Source: Verrucomicrobiia bacterium (lineage in GTDB: Bacteria; Verrucomicrobiota; Verrucomicrobiia; Verrucomicrobiales; Akkermansiaceae). From it: 15,295 nucleotides of DNA. Below the pieces are notes generated by a model. It ran no database searches, had not been told where the DNA came from, and worked only from the letters and a program-made list of their open reading frames with translations. Position numbers and translations under genes: made by a program. Location of the stretch: NCBI GenBank assembly GCA_947460915.1, contig CANHKJ010000048.1:1-15295 (forward strand), written 5' to 3'. Of the stretch, positions 8,701 through 15,295 are shown in pieces. Within the stretch, counting starts at the first letter, position 1, and every line of letters starts with the position of its first letter.

Positions 8701-10886
8701 TGGCGCGCTTTGGTCCTGATGCTCGATCCTTAGCTATGGTTTTCTGGTATCAATGGGCGGAGCGAAGCGCTTTTCAAATGCGCATTGATACCCTGCGTGC
8801 CGCATCAGCTCTTGGATCAATGCAAAGCGGACGTCATGAGCTTTTGGATTGGCTCGAGTCTGGTTTGTTAGCCTATTTGGAAAACTCTCACTCAGCGCGA
8901 ATCTGCGCCACGAGTGCTGGCGACGATGCCGTTCAACAAGTTCAGCCTGCCGCTGCATTTCTCTATCAAACATTGCTCAATGGCATGGCGTTTGTGGTCT
9001 CGCCGCTCGCGCACGAATACGCGAAGCAGTTTCAACGGAAGCTCATCGAAAAACTCGCAGAGCCAGCATTCGAGAAAAGCCTCGCCGGCTACGAATCAGA
9101 CCTCGATGCGCGTTTTCGCGTCGTCCTCGATTGGTTCAGATCAGCCACTGAATTGCCTCCATCATCTTCCTCTGAAACACCACACATGGCATGGTTGATC
9201 GAGGCCGCAGCTCATCGACTCTATCCATTATACGATAGCCGAGCCGTAGTGGATGTGGATACGAATCTGCGCATCGATTCATTGTTAGGCTCGCATCCAT
9301 TGATCGAGTCCTCAAGTTATCGATCTGATTATCACGCGCTACGCATGCGGTTGGAGCAATTCCGCCGCATCGATGTGCCGCGCTATGAGTCATTTACCAA
9401 ATACAAACATCGTTTGATTGCCGACAAGCGACAAGGCATGCGCCTTGAGAGCTTCAAGCCCAAGGTAATGAGTGCTTTTGTGCGAAATCGTTTGATTGAT
9501 GAAGTCTATCTGCCCTTGATTGGTGACAATCTTGCAAAACAACTCGGTGCTACGGGCGCGCAAACACGGACGGATCGCATGGGCTTGCTCTTGTTGATTT
9601 CGCCACCGGGCTACGGTAAGACGACCTTGGTTGAATACATCGCTGATCGTCTCGGCATCACCTACATCAAAATCAATGGTCCTGCTCTCGGGCACAATGT
9701 GACATCGCTTGATCCAGGTGAAGCGCCGAATGCCGCTGCTCGTGAGGAAATTGAGCGGCTCAATCTCGCACTGGAAATGGGAGATAACGTGATGATCGTC
9801 ATCGATGACATTCAACACACCAATCCCGAGTTTTTGCAAAAATTCATCAGTCTTTGCGATGGTCAGCGCAAGATCGAGGGCGTCTATCAGGGCAAAGCAA
9901 AAACGTATGACCTGCGAGGACGAAAAGTAGTGGTAGTCATGGCGGGCAATCCCTACACCGAGACTGGCAGCAAGTTTCAGATTCCTGACATGCTAGCCAA
10001 CCGTGCCGATACCTACAACCTCGGCGACATTCTCGGGGGCCACAGTGATGCATTCAAAGCCAGCTACATCGAGAATGCACTCACATCCAATCCGATTCTA
10101 TCGAAGCTTGCCTCACGCTCGCCTAAGGACATTCATGTGCTGATGCGCGTGGCTCAAACAGGCTCGCGAGACGGTGCTGATTTCGAGGGCAATCATACGC
10201 CAACCGAAATCGAAGAAATGCTTGCCGTTACCAAGCACTTACTGCGAGTGCGCGATGTGATCAGTCGCGTCAACGAAGAATACATTCGCAGCGCGGCTCA
10301 GGAGGATAGCTACCGCACCGAGCCGAGCTTTCGACTGCAAGGATCGTATCGGAACATGAATCGCATTGCCGAAAAAATCCTGCCACTCATGAGCGAGGCT
10401 GAAATTGAGCAAATCATCATGGATCACTATCGTGGTGAATCACAAAACCTTACCAATGCTGCCGAGGCAAACGTGCTCAAGCTGCATGAAATTTTGGGCC
10501 TACTTGATGAAAAGCAACTCACTCGTTGGACGGAAATCAAAAAAGAATTCAACAAGAAAAAGTTGTTAGGTGGTGCGGGCGAGAGCGATCCTGTGGCTCG
10601 CGTGGTCGCACAGATGAGCCAATTTACCGATGGCCTAGATGCCATCCGAGTAGGCATTCAAGATGTCGGCAGCCGCTATGCGCAGCCGCAGAATCTAGCA
10701 GAAACAACGGTGAATCAGATGAAGCAAATCATCGAGGGCCTCCGTGCCGTACCGGTGCAAGTCGAGATCAAGGTTGTGCCTGTCCAGGATGAATCGAAGT
10801 CGATCGAAAACATCGATACGAACAAATCACCGATAGATATTGTGCCATCGATCACTCAGGGCGATGACTCTGAGAATCGAGAATGA
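5781..10886 (+). CDS. Giant AAA+ ATPase, 'DNA repair ATPase' (DUF3686-type) family
   Basis: A 1701-residue soluble protein with no membrane segment or signal peptide. The N-terminal part (about 60-470) is rich in short beta strands and turn-like Gly/Asp motifs and probably corresponds to DUF3686. Residues about 480-850 are mainly helical and coiled. The region 850-1250 has no motif I can name. The AAA+ module begins near 1265: Walker A SPPGYGKTT (1274-1282, Lys1280), Walker B MIVIDDIQ (Asp1342-Asp1343), sensor-1 Asn1390 in MAGNPYTE, a likely arginine finger Arg1408 in MLANRAD, and a sensor-2-like GSYRNMNR (1521-1528). The first Walker A Gly is Ser, and the usual catalytic Glu of Walker B is Asp. 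The tail (1560-1701) is helical, then disordered. Databases call such proteins DNA repair ATPases, but I see no nuclease or DNA-binding motif supporting that. It follows the flotillin gene by 78 bases. AAGG lies just before the ATG, the closest thing to a ribosome site here. Confidence 0.85.
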   Translation: MADDLKQLEGGAYEVIRARLEKHANDLRARMDRLNAERLDVFGGMETKLLATERVATEHNCQARDLVAIGPNRFLFGYNIQFGLKQTTDVRDVFAVYDFNADTKTFVAVADDLVLGDPRFIEDFRYIFKFYREAVFKKFLINGPHLYMAMRAGKSLDDVKVFKWLINGDGTLSYLGNRFDHEYVYPTQQEFTWIRAHRDMQRGGLHPHISIEDKVFVETVGGDLTIKIEDNTNTGQGIYSEPVTDPDQTLDDSEIFYAIVGSLILLKVLPYRESLHRYLVFNQKTNTVARIDGIGASCVLLPEDQGVIFANGYVLQTGEIKTFDHGIANMRFERRVVSANGEDVLFVFHNRELADYVLLSYNRVKMAVETPTICAGVSIFADGTMVYFRGNEDPQRYHALQVWQTPYYNESFAAKTAKKPDSFLFKIGNSELVRAMSECRAILTLVSKDDSFSGLYLDLGKHSGDLLDAYFWLDSEECQKLSEPLREIKRAAQSAVGEFEKVTQLRQTATQKTADARAQVEKISSTSKTTIADEMTAFVHLLTNIRKLRGEVIGLKDVRYVDPAVVTELEGKLVEASDLVSERTVNFLGTDKALASYAASIDQQETQIPNIKGSVAADQSLEALDQAATELEMLIDVVGGLKIKDPVQTTAIVEKISALYARLNGVRVAVRNKRKELSRGESQAEFAARLHLLSQATANYLDLADSPAKCDEALTKLMVQVEELEGKFSEFDDYVEQLGAKRDEIYSALDGRRAQLLEARGRRAGGLLRSAERILQGMRSRVATFSEPDEIQGYFAGDLMVEKLREIIAELHSLGDSVKADDIETRLKTLREDSVRQLKDKRELFADGGASIQIGKHKFSVNTQALELTVVPHDEQMAFHLSGTKFLEPIIDEEFNAARDLWNREVISESPLVYRAEYLAWMFLERGIPSAEPLAGLQSFMQERATEGYIKGIHDADAVQFVKMLSPMREKLGMARFGPDARSLAMVFWYQWAERSAFQMRIDTLRAASALGSMQSGRHELLDWLESGLLAYLENSHSARICATSAGDDAVQQVQPAAAFLYQTLLNGMAFVVSPLAHEYAKQFQRKLIEKLAEPAFEKSLAGYESDLDARFRVVLDWFRSATELPPSSSSETPHMAWLIEAAAHRLYPLYDSRAVVDVDTNLRIDSLLGSHPLIESSSYRSDYHALRMRLEQFRRIDVPRYESFTKYKHRLIADKRQGMRLESFKPKVMSAFVRNRLIDEVYLPLIGDNLAKQLGATGAQTRTDRMGLLLLISPPGYGKTTLVEYIADRLGITYIKINGPALGHNVTSLDPGEAPNAAAREEIERLNLALEMGDNVMIVIDDIQHTNPEFLQKFISLCDGQRKIEGVYQGKAKTYDLRGRKVVVVMAGNPYTETGSKFQIPDMLANRADTYNLGDILGGHSDAFKASYIENALTSNPILSKLASRSPKDIHVLMRVAQTGSRDGADFEGNHTPTEIEEMLAVTKHLLRVRDVISRVNEEYIRSAAQEDSYRTEPSFRLQGSYRNMNRIAEKILPLMSEAEIEQIIMDHYRGESQNLTNAAEANVLKLHEILGLLDEKQLTRWTEIKKEFNKKKLLGGAGESDPVARVVAQMSQFTDGLDAIRVGIQDVGSRYAQPQNLAETTVNQMKQIIEGLRAVPVQVEIKVVPVQDESKSIENIDTNKSPIDIVPSITQGDDSENRE

Positions 10887-10913
10887 TGAAGCCAAGAATT
10901 ACAGATTCATCAT
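10883..10913. terminator. Weak hairpin between convergent genes, possible terminator
   Basis: ATGATGAA (10883-10890, overlapping the ATPase stop codon) is complementary to TTCATCAT (10906-10913), giving an 8-bp stem with a 15-base loop. It lies where two convergent transcripts must end. The stem is A+T rich and no clear U-tract follows on either strand, so termination here may not be intrinsic. Confidence 0.25.
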
Positions 10914-10944
10914 GATTACCTGATTGGTTCTAGCGAGCATTTGT

Positions 10945-12006
10945 TCACGGCATGCTATCGAGAACTACGTCGTAGATGTGAGTGTGTTGGCGGTGGTCAT
11001 TGCGTATGGCTTGACGCAGGTTATCTAGTGCCGGCTGGCGTTTGCCGTTTTGCAAAGCGGTGATGATTTCCTCGCGACATTGCTCGATGGTACGGGGTGT
11101 GGCATCGCGTTTTTCTAACACTTCCACCACATGCCAACCGAGTTTGGTTTGAAGCAGAGCTTGCTGATTGACTGTCATGGCCATGACGGGGATGGTAAAA
11201 TCTGCGGGCATGCGCGATGGCTCAATCCATCCTAACAAGCCGCCCGCTGTTTTGCTTTTGGGATCGTCACTGAGTTCGCCAGCGAGTTGCTCGAAGGTTT
11301 TTTGTTTGCCGGTGAGAGCTGCTATCGCTTGTTCTGCTGTGGTTTTCACAGCTGCGGGATCTTTCTCGAGAGTCGCGAAAAAAATGTGCCGCACCTTGGC
11401 CATTGCTGGGTTTTGTAAGTCCTTGACGTGCTTTTGATAGAAGCCGGTGATCTCATCATCACTCACCGCGATGAGTGGTTGAAGTTGGCGCTCGATGTAT
11501 TTTTCCATCTCGATTTGCGCGGTGAGTCTGAGGCGAAGTTCTTGCTCGGAGACAATGCCTTGCTGATTCATGGATTTCTCAAGCTCATCTTTGGAAGAAA
11601 AGCGGGCGAGCAGTTGAGCATAGCGTTGGTTGATTTCTTCTTCTGAGGCGCGCAGGGCATCTTTATTTGCTGCGATTTTGGAGCGAATCAGTTGGTGATC
11701 GATGAGTTCACCGAGGCATGCTTTGCGAATGAGTTTGCGTTGGGCCGCAGGCACATCGTTCCATGTTTTCCCTTCCATCCATGCCCGTTCTTGAGCTGCG
11801 CGCTCCAATTGGGCGGTATGAATGGGGCGCCCGAGTACGAGGGCGACGAGTCCCGTTTGCTTGGCGCGCTCGACGGACTCGGGACTATCGATTTTGCGAC
11901 TATCGATGGAATGCCGAAGTGGTCCGCGAAATGCGAATAGATCGAGTGCCACGTAGGCAAGCACTGCTGCGTAGGTGAGCAATCGGGCATGGAAGGAAAT
12001 TTTCAT
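10945..12006 (-). CDS. Parvulin-type peptidyl-prolyl cis-trans isomerase, SurA/PpiC-like
   Basis: This protein is predicted to assist folding of exported proteins by isomerising peptidyl-proline bonds in the envelope. It has 353 residues. The N-terminus (about 7-26) is hydrophobic and serves as a signal or membrane anchor; I see no clear cleavage site. Residues about 60-195 are helical, like the chaperone region of SurA/PrsA. The parvulin domain spans about 200-300, with the family blocks AKVRHIFFAT, FEQLAGELSDDP, SKTAGGLLGWIEPSRMP and LGWHVVEVLEKR. The last 50 residues form a basic helical tail. The start ATG at 12006 lies 13 bases after the cutC stop, so it is the last gene of the minus-strand cluster. 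It converges with the ATPase gene. There is no Shine-Dalgarno. The family is clear; whether it is an outer-membrane-protein chaperone is inferred. Confidence 0.93.
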   Translation of the reverse strand: MKISFHARLLTYAAVLAYVALDLFAFRGPLRHSIDSRKIDSPESVERAKQTGLVALVLGRPIHTAQLERAAQERAWMEGKTWNDVPAAQRKLIRKACLGELIDHQLIRSKIAANKDALRASEEEINQRYAQLLARFSSKDELEKSMNQQGIVSEQELRLRLTAQIEMEKYIERQLQPLIAVSDDEITGFYQKHVKDLQNPAMAKVRHIFFATLEKDPAAVKTTAEQAIAALTGKQKTFEQLAGELSDDPKSKTAGGLLGWIEPSRMPADFTIPVMAMTVNQQALLQTKLGWHVVEVLEKRDATPRTIEQCREEIITALQNGKRQPALDNLRQAIRNDHRQHTHIYDVVLDSMP

Positions 12007-12019
12007 AACAGAAGAAACG

Positions 12020-12754
12020 TCAGGATTGGCAGAGGTTTTTCAAAAGATCGAGATCGGCGCTGCGATGTTCATACTCGGGCATGACTTGATTGGCCCCCAT
12101 GGGAATGTCATCGCGGCGAAATTGCATGGCGCTGGCTCGCGAGGTGCGTGCGGAAAGATGGACTTCGCGCAAACCAGTGGCTGCGATGAGTTCGGGAATA
12201 CGATCTGCGGTAACACCGCCTCCGGCTAGAATGGCAATGCGCCCGTTGGCTTGACGAACGAGCGATTGCAGCGCATCGCGGCCGCGCCAAACATCGGGCT
12301 GACCACCGCTGGTGAGAACTCGTGGAATTCCGAGTTCGATCAAAGTTTCGAGCGAAACATCAAGGTCGGCGCTGACATCGAAGGCGCGGTGAAAGGTGAC
12401 ATCCAGGGTGCCTGCATCTTCGATCAATTCGCGGCACAAGGGCGCATCAATGTTGCCATCTTCGAGCAAACAACCGAAGACGATGCCATCGGCACCGTTC
12501 GATTTCGCAAGGGCGATGTCCTCTTTCATGACTTCAATTTCATCGCTCTGGTAGAGGAAATCCCCAGCGCGCGGGCGAATCATCATCATGATCTTGCCGC
12601 GAAAAATTTGTCGCGCTTGCCGCAGAAATCCGATGGATGGAGTGAGGCCTCCTTCGCTCAATGCCGTGCAGAGTTCGATGCGATCGACACCTGCTTTCGC
12701 GCAGGCGACGACGGAATCAATGCGGTCAACACAAACTTCGATCACTGGTCTCAT
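12020..12754 (-). CDS. cutC: CutC family protein
   Basis: A TIM-barrel protein of 244 residues, the normal family length. Family hallmarks in order: VIEVCVD (4-10), DRIELC (24-29), EGGLTPS (34-40), MIRPRAGDFLY (58-68), DGIVFGCLLEDGNID (89-103), FHRAFD (121-126), VLTSGGQ (146-152), IAILAGGGV (173-181) and EVHLSA (197-202). CutC was named for copper homeostasis in E. coli, but that role has been questioned and the biochemical reaction is not firmly known, so function should be read with care. The start codon overlaps the stop of the upstream phosphoesterase gene as ATGA (12754-12751), which suggests translational coupling. No copper transporter or copper sensor lies nearby, so the context gives no support for a copper role. 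Confidence 0.95.
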   Translation of the reverse strand: MRPVIEVCVDRIDSVVACAKAGVDRIELCTALSEGGLTPSIGFLRQARQIFRGKIMMMIRPRAGDFLYQSDEIEVMKEDIALAKSNGADGIVFGCLLEDGNIDAPLCRELIEDAGTLDVTFHRAFDVSADLDVSLETLIELGIPRVLTSGGQPDVWRGRDALQSLVRQANGRIAILAGGGVTADRIPELIAATGLREVHLSARTSRASAMQFRRDDIPMGANQVMPEYEHRSADLDLLKNLCQS

Positions 12755-13953
12755 GTCGGATCTAGACTGAGTTCATGGACGATTTCACCATTGAGTTTTT
12801 TCATGGTGACTGTGAGTTTTTTCTCATCGGCAACAATCTGCGTGATGGTGGCAGCTTCTTTTTTCGGTCCACCGCCAATCAATTGTGGGATCGGGCGCTC
12901 AGCGGTCTTGGGCAACAAACTCGTTTGGTGTGTGTGTCCCGAAATGACCAATTGGATGCCGGCTTTGACAAGGAGATCGAGCCAGGCCTCGCGACATGGT
13001 TTTTGGTACCAATAGTAGCCATGGTCGGTGACTTCATCCTCCCACCAAAGCGGGATGTGGCAAAAGAGAATTTTGTAGGGAGCGCTCTGGAACCACGATT
13101 CCGTGATGATTTTTTCGAGCCATTTGGTCTGGCGAGTACGCATCGCCGCGCAGCCAACCATTCCAGCAAAAACCGGATGATCGTCGGGTTTGTCCTCACC
13201 TGTATCCATCGCGAGACAGGCTACCGGGCCGCTGCGGAAGGCATAAGTAAAGTCTTCGCCGGGTGCATGAGTGAAACGTTCGACGAGTCGCGCCGCAGGT
13301 CCGCGTAGGTCGTGGTTGCCACGCAAGTAGGCGAGAGGATAATGGCTGGCGATGGGCAAGGAATCGGGCGACAGGTATTGCTCGACCATTTTTTCGGCCG
13401 CATAGACATCATTGGTTTGGTCGCCATTCCAAACGAGGAAATCGGGCTTGGCCTCAAGTGTCAGCTCGTGAAGCGGCCGAATCGTTTCGAGGTTTTCGTG
13501 GGTATCATTCCAGATAATGAAGCAAGTCGTTTTTTTCTGAGGATCGAGTGTGGTGAGTTGATAGGTGTCTGATGTTTCCGCTTTGCCGCGAGTGATTTGA
13601 TAGGCATTTTTATACGTGGCAGTGGATGCGGTCACGCGATAGCGCAGTTCGGTGCCTGGGTCGATGTTTGGCAGATAAAACTTCAGCACATGTTCCTCCA
13701 ACGCCACCAAACCATTTTGCTCGGGCAAGACTTTTTGCCATGCGCCTTGGTTGAGTGAAATTTCGGCATAACCCGATGCTGGACCACGCACCGCTTGCAA
13801 AATCGCGAGAGATGCGGGATCTGGTCCTGAGATCACGGGGGCTCCGCGCAAGACGGATTCGGCCGATTTTTCTGCGTTAGCCTTGCTTTCCTGAGCCTGC
13901 ACACTGAGAGCGCTGAGTGCGAGGGAACTGGTGAGGAAATTTCTACGTTTCAT
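12751..13953 (-). CDS. Secreted metallophosphoesterase with Tat-like signal and FN3-like N-domain
   Basis: A calcineurin-like phosphoesterase of 400 residues. The signal MKRRNFLTSS, a hydrophobic core and VQA just before residue 21 look like a Tat signal (RRxFL), so it should be exported folded with its metals. Residues about 37-125 resemble the beta-sandwich N-domain of purple acid phosphatases. Metal ligands are visible in order: Asp150 and His152 (NDTHE), Asp178 (WNGDQTND), Asn213-His214 (RGNHD), His299 (FCHIPLWWE), and His340 with His342 (SGHTH). All five family blocks are intact. The open frame extends upstream to an ATG at 13986, but the ATG at 13953 puts the twin arginines at residues 3-4 and leaves a 10-base gap after the LOG gene, so I choose it. 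The stop overlaps the cutC start. The substrate is unknown. Confidence 0.93.
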   Translation of the reverse strand: MKRRNFLTSSLALSALSVQAQESKANAEKSAESVLRGAPVISGPDPASLAILQAVRGPASGYAEISLNQGAWQKVLPEQNGLVALEEHVLKFYLPNIDPGTELRYRVTASTATYKNAYQITRGKAETSDTYQLTTLDPQKKTTCFIIWNDTHENLETIRPLHELTLEAKPDFLVWNGDQTNDVYAAEKMVEQYLSPDSLPIASHYPLAYLRGNHDLRGPAARLVERFTHAPGEDFTYAFRSGPVACLAMDTGEDKPDDHPVFAGMVGCAAMRTRQTKWLEKIITESWFQSAPYKILFCHIPLWWEDEVTDHGYYWYQKPCREAWLDLLVKAGIQLVISGHTHQTSLLPKTAERPIPQLIGGGPKKEAATITQIVADEKKLTVTMKKLNGEIVHELSLDPT

Positions 13954-13963
13954 GGATGAGTGA

Positions 13964-14782
13964 TTATTTGACCAAAGTTTTCTCACCGAGCACGCTCATG
14001 CTGCTCGGGATGATTTTCCGGCGCAGGGCAAATTGTCGCACGGCGTGGCGTTCGATGTGGTCTGCGGCATCTTCGACATCATCGGTGAAGAAAATCAAAT
14101 CGGGGTCTTCCGGGCTGATCATGCCTTCATCTACCATGCGGTCGATCATATCCATCAACGGCTTCCAATACTCTTTGCCCATCAACACGATCGGGAAATT
14201 GCGCAGTTTTCCGGTTTGGATCAATGTCATGGTTTCAAACATTTCATCGAGTGTTCCCGCGCCGCCAGGCATGACCACAAAGGCATAGGAATACTTGATC
14301 AGTACGGTTTTGCGGGTGAAAAAGTAGCGCATGGTGACCTCGCGGTCCACGTAAGGATTGCCTTTTTGCTCAAAGGGTAACTGGATGTTGACGCCAACGC
14401 TGCGGCCTCCGCTCTCGAAGGCTCCGCGATTGCCCGCCTCCATGATTCCTGGGCCGCCGCCCGTCATGACCGTAAAGCCCATCTTCGCCATCCGCGCGCC
14501 CATTTTACGAGCCAACTCGTAATACGTGGTGCCATCAGGTGTACGCGCCGAGCCGAAAATCGTCACGCAGGGGCCGACGAAATGCAGCACGCGAAAGGCG
14601 CGAATGAAATCCCACGCAACCTTGAACAATGTGCCGAGATCGGACAGTCGCGAACGCGGCCCCGATAAAAATGAGCGCTCGCTGAATTCGAGTTCGTAAC
14701 GGAGTTGTTCTTCGATCGATGCCGGATTCACTCCGTGTTCATCGGTTACTTTCGGGCAATCGGGGCACTCAGGGGCTGTCAT
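13964..14782 (-). CDS. LOG family protein (TIGR00730 Rossmann-fold, putative nucleotide phosphoribohydrolase)
   Basis: The LOG family hydrolyses the N-glycosidic bond of nucleoside monophosphates; plant and some bacterial members release cytokinins, others act on AMP or related nucleotides. The protein has 272 residues. The core begins near CVTIFGSAR (72-80). The nucleotide-binding GGGPGIMEAGNRGA (108-121) and the signature PGGAGTLDE (172-180) are intact, as is the conserved Arg157 in TRKT. The first 60 residues form an extension with a CPDC pair at 6-9 and a helical segment. This extension is longer than in small LOG enzymes and is typical of the larger subfamily. The start ATG at 14782 is the first in frame. 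It is the first gene of the four-gene cluster that continues into the phosphoesterase 10 bases later. The exact substrate cannot be told from the sequence. Confidence 0.95.
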   Translation of the reverse strand: MTAPECPDCPKVTDEHGVNPASIEEQLRYELEFSERSFLSGPRSRLSDLGTLFKVAWDFIRAFRVLHFVGPCVTIFGSARTPDGTTYYELARKMGARMAKMGFTVMTGGGPGIMEAGNRGAFESGGRSVGVNIQLPFEQKGNPYVDREVTMRYFFTRKTVLIKYSYAFVVMPGGAGTLDEMFETMTLIQTGKLRNFPIVLMGKEYWKPLMDMIDRMVDEGMISPEDPDLIFFTDDVEDAADHIERHAVRQFALRRKIIPSSMSVLGEKTLVK

Positions 14783-14846
14783 CGGGAAAAAACTAGCAGT
14801 TCAGGAAAAAATACCAACTGGAAAGTGAATCGAACGCGCTTGATCG

Positions 14847-15295
14847 TCAAGCAAGAGGAAGGGTGAAATTCCATTGTGGATGGCCCCACCACGGTGATGC
14901 TCCGGCATCTAGTTTGAGCGGCGAGATAGTGCGCACAGCAAGAGTTTTGCCATCGGCGGAAAACGTCAGCAAACGCAGCCAACCACCGCCGCCATTGCCC
15001 TTTTCATCTGAGCCACCGCCAAATCCTTGCGCGTTGAAAAGCATCTGATGCACCAGATTTCCCGCGAGGTTTTTGTCGCTGCGGCGGCCCACATGCGCGC
15101 CCATTTCGTGGCCATTGAGCACCAATTTGATCTGCGGCGTGCGCGAGACGAGTTGTTGCCAGAGATCCTCGCCATCGTGGGTATCTCCCTCCTTGCCGGT
15201 GCGGTAGGTGTGCGGATTGCCCGAGCGTTTGCGATTGCCATCTTGACCATCGCGCTTGTCGCCGGGGATGATGAAATCGTGCGTGAGCAAGATGC
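14847..15295 (-). CDS. Metallophosphoesterase, C-terminal part (5' end beyond window)
   Basis: The frame is open to the right edge, and the visible 149 codons are the C-terminal part of a larger protein. The first residues, ILLTHDFI, resemble the His-containing metal-ligand strand of calcineurin-like phosphoesterases. LVLNGHEMGAHVG, about 60 residues later, resembles the terminal Gly-His block, here followed by Glu instead of the usual Thr-His. The closing part (HQMLFNAQ, GGGGWLRLLTFS, then VRTISPL) is like secreted phosphoesterases whose catalytic domain ends in a beta sheet. It lies 64 bases upstream of the LOG gene on the same strand. It is distinct from the phosphoesterase at 12751-13953. 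Confident as a gene; the family call relies on two motif blocks. Confidence 0.8.
   Translation of the reverse strand, partial: ILLTHDFIIPGDKRDGQDGNRKRSGNPHTYRTGKEGDTHDGEDLWQQLVSRTPQIKLVLNGHEMGAHVGRRSDKNLAGNLVHQMLFNAQGFGGGSDEKGNGGGGWLRLLTFSADGKTLAVRTISPLKLDAGASPWWGHPQWNFTLPLA

Noticed and set aside
9390..9839. Open minus-strand frame (149 codons) opposite the AAA+ module.
   Set aside because: It overlaps Walker A and Walker B coding sequence of the ATPase and shows no family features.
5781..10886. Reading the giant ATPase as an SMC/Rad50-type DNA repair protein.
   Set aside because: It has a single C-terminal AAA+ module with sensor motifs and an arginine finger. There is no split ABC ATPase, no ABC signature motif and no hinge.
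12251..13015. Open plus-strand frame (254 codons) across cutC and the phosphoesterase.
   Set aside because: It spans two well-supported opposite-strand genes, including their junction, and its product has no recognisable motif.
14838..14852. GCTTGA-TCG-TCAAGC inverted repeat at the stop of the partial phosphoesterase, as a terminator.
   Set aside because: It is a 6-bp stem with no U-tract after it on the minus strand. It could be chance, and the LOG gene begins only about 55 bases later.

Overview
This window is a densely coding piece of a bacterial chromosome, roughly half G+C, with no gene-free stretch longer than about 160 bases. No tRNA, rRNA, CRISPR array, insertion sequence or phage gene was seen. 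The organism is probably Gram-negative: a secreted S41 C-terminal processing peptidase, a SurA-like parvulin and a phosphoesterase with a Tat-like signal all point that way. Most starts have no recognisable Shine-Dalgarno sequence. The gene mix and SD-poor starts would fit a Verrucomicrobiota/PVC-type genome, but this is an inference and no marker gene here proves it.

Layout. (1) Positions 1-2815, minus strand: ptsI (PTS enzyme I) followed 26 bases downstream by a secreted S41 peptidase that runs off the left edge. (2) Positions 2816-2976: a divergent intergenic region with a 12-bp perfect palindrome. (3) Positions 2977-10886, plus strand: a three-gene cassette. It encodes a YqiJ/NfeD-like membrane protein with an OB-type tail, a flotillin (SPFH protein with a very long coiled coil), and a 1701-residue protein with a beta-rich N-terminal region, a long helical middle and a C-terminal AAA+ module. 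A strong RNA hairpin lies between the flotillin and ATPase genes. (4) Positions 10945-14782, minus strand: four tightly packed genes in transcription order LOG-family protein, Tat-type metallophosphoesterase, CutC, parvulin PPIase. Gaps are 10 to 13 bases and there is one ATGA overlap. (5) The right edge, 14847-15295, is the C-terminal part of a second metallophosphoesterase on the minus strand.

How the genes may work together. The cassette at 2977-10886 is the most interesting part. The two membrane genes match the E. coli yqiJ-yqiK pairing, in which an OB-domain partner accompanies a flotillin-like SPFH protein. The third gene adds a giant soluble AAA+ protein of the kind databases label 'DNA repair ATPase' (DUF3686 plus AAA). 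A reasonable hypothesis is a membrane scaffold that recruits a large AAA+ remodelling machine, loosely parallel to HflKC with FtsH. Its substrate and biological role are unknown. The minus-strand clusters look like ordinary housekeeping or envelope genes.
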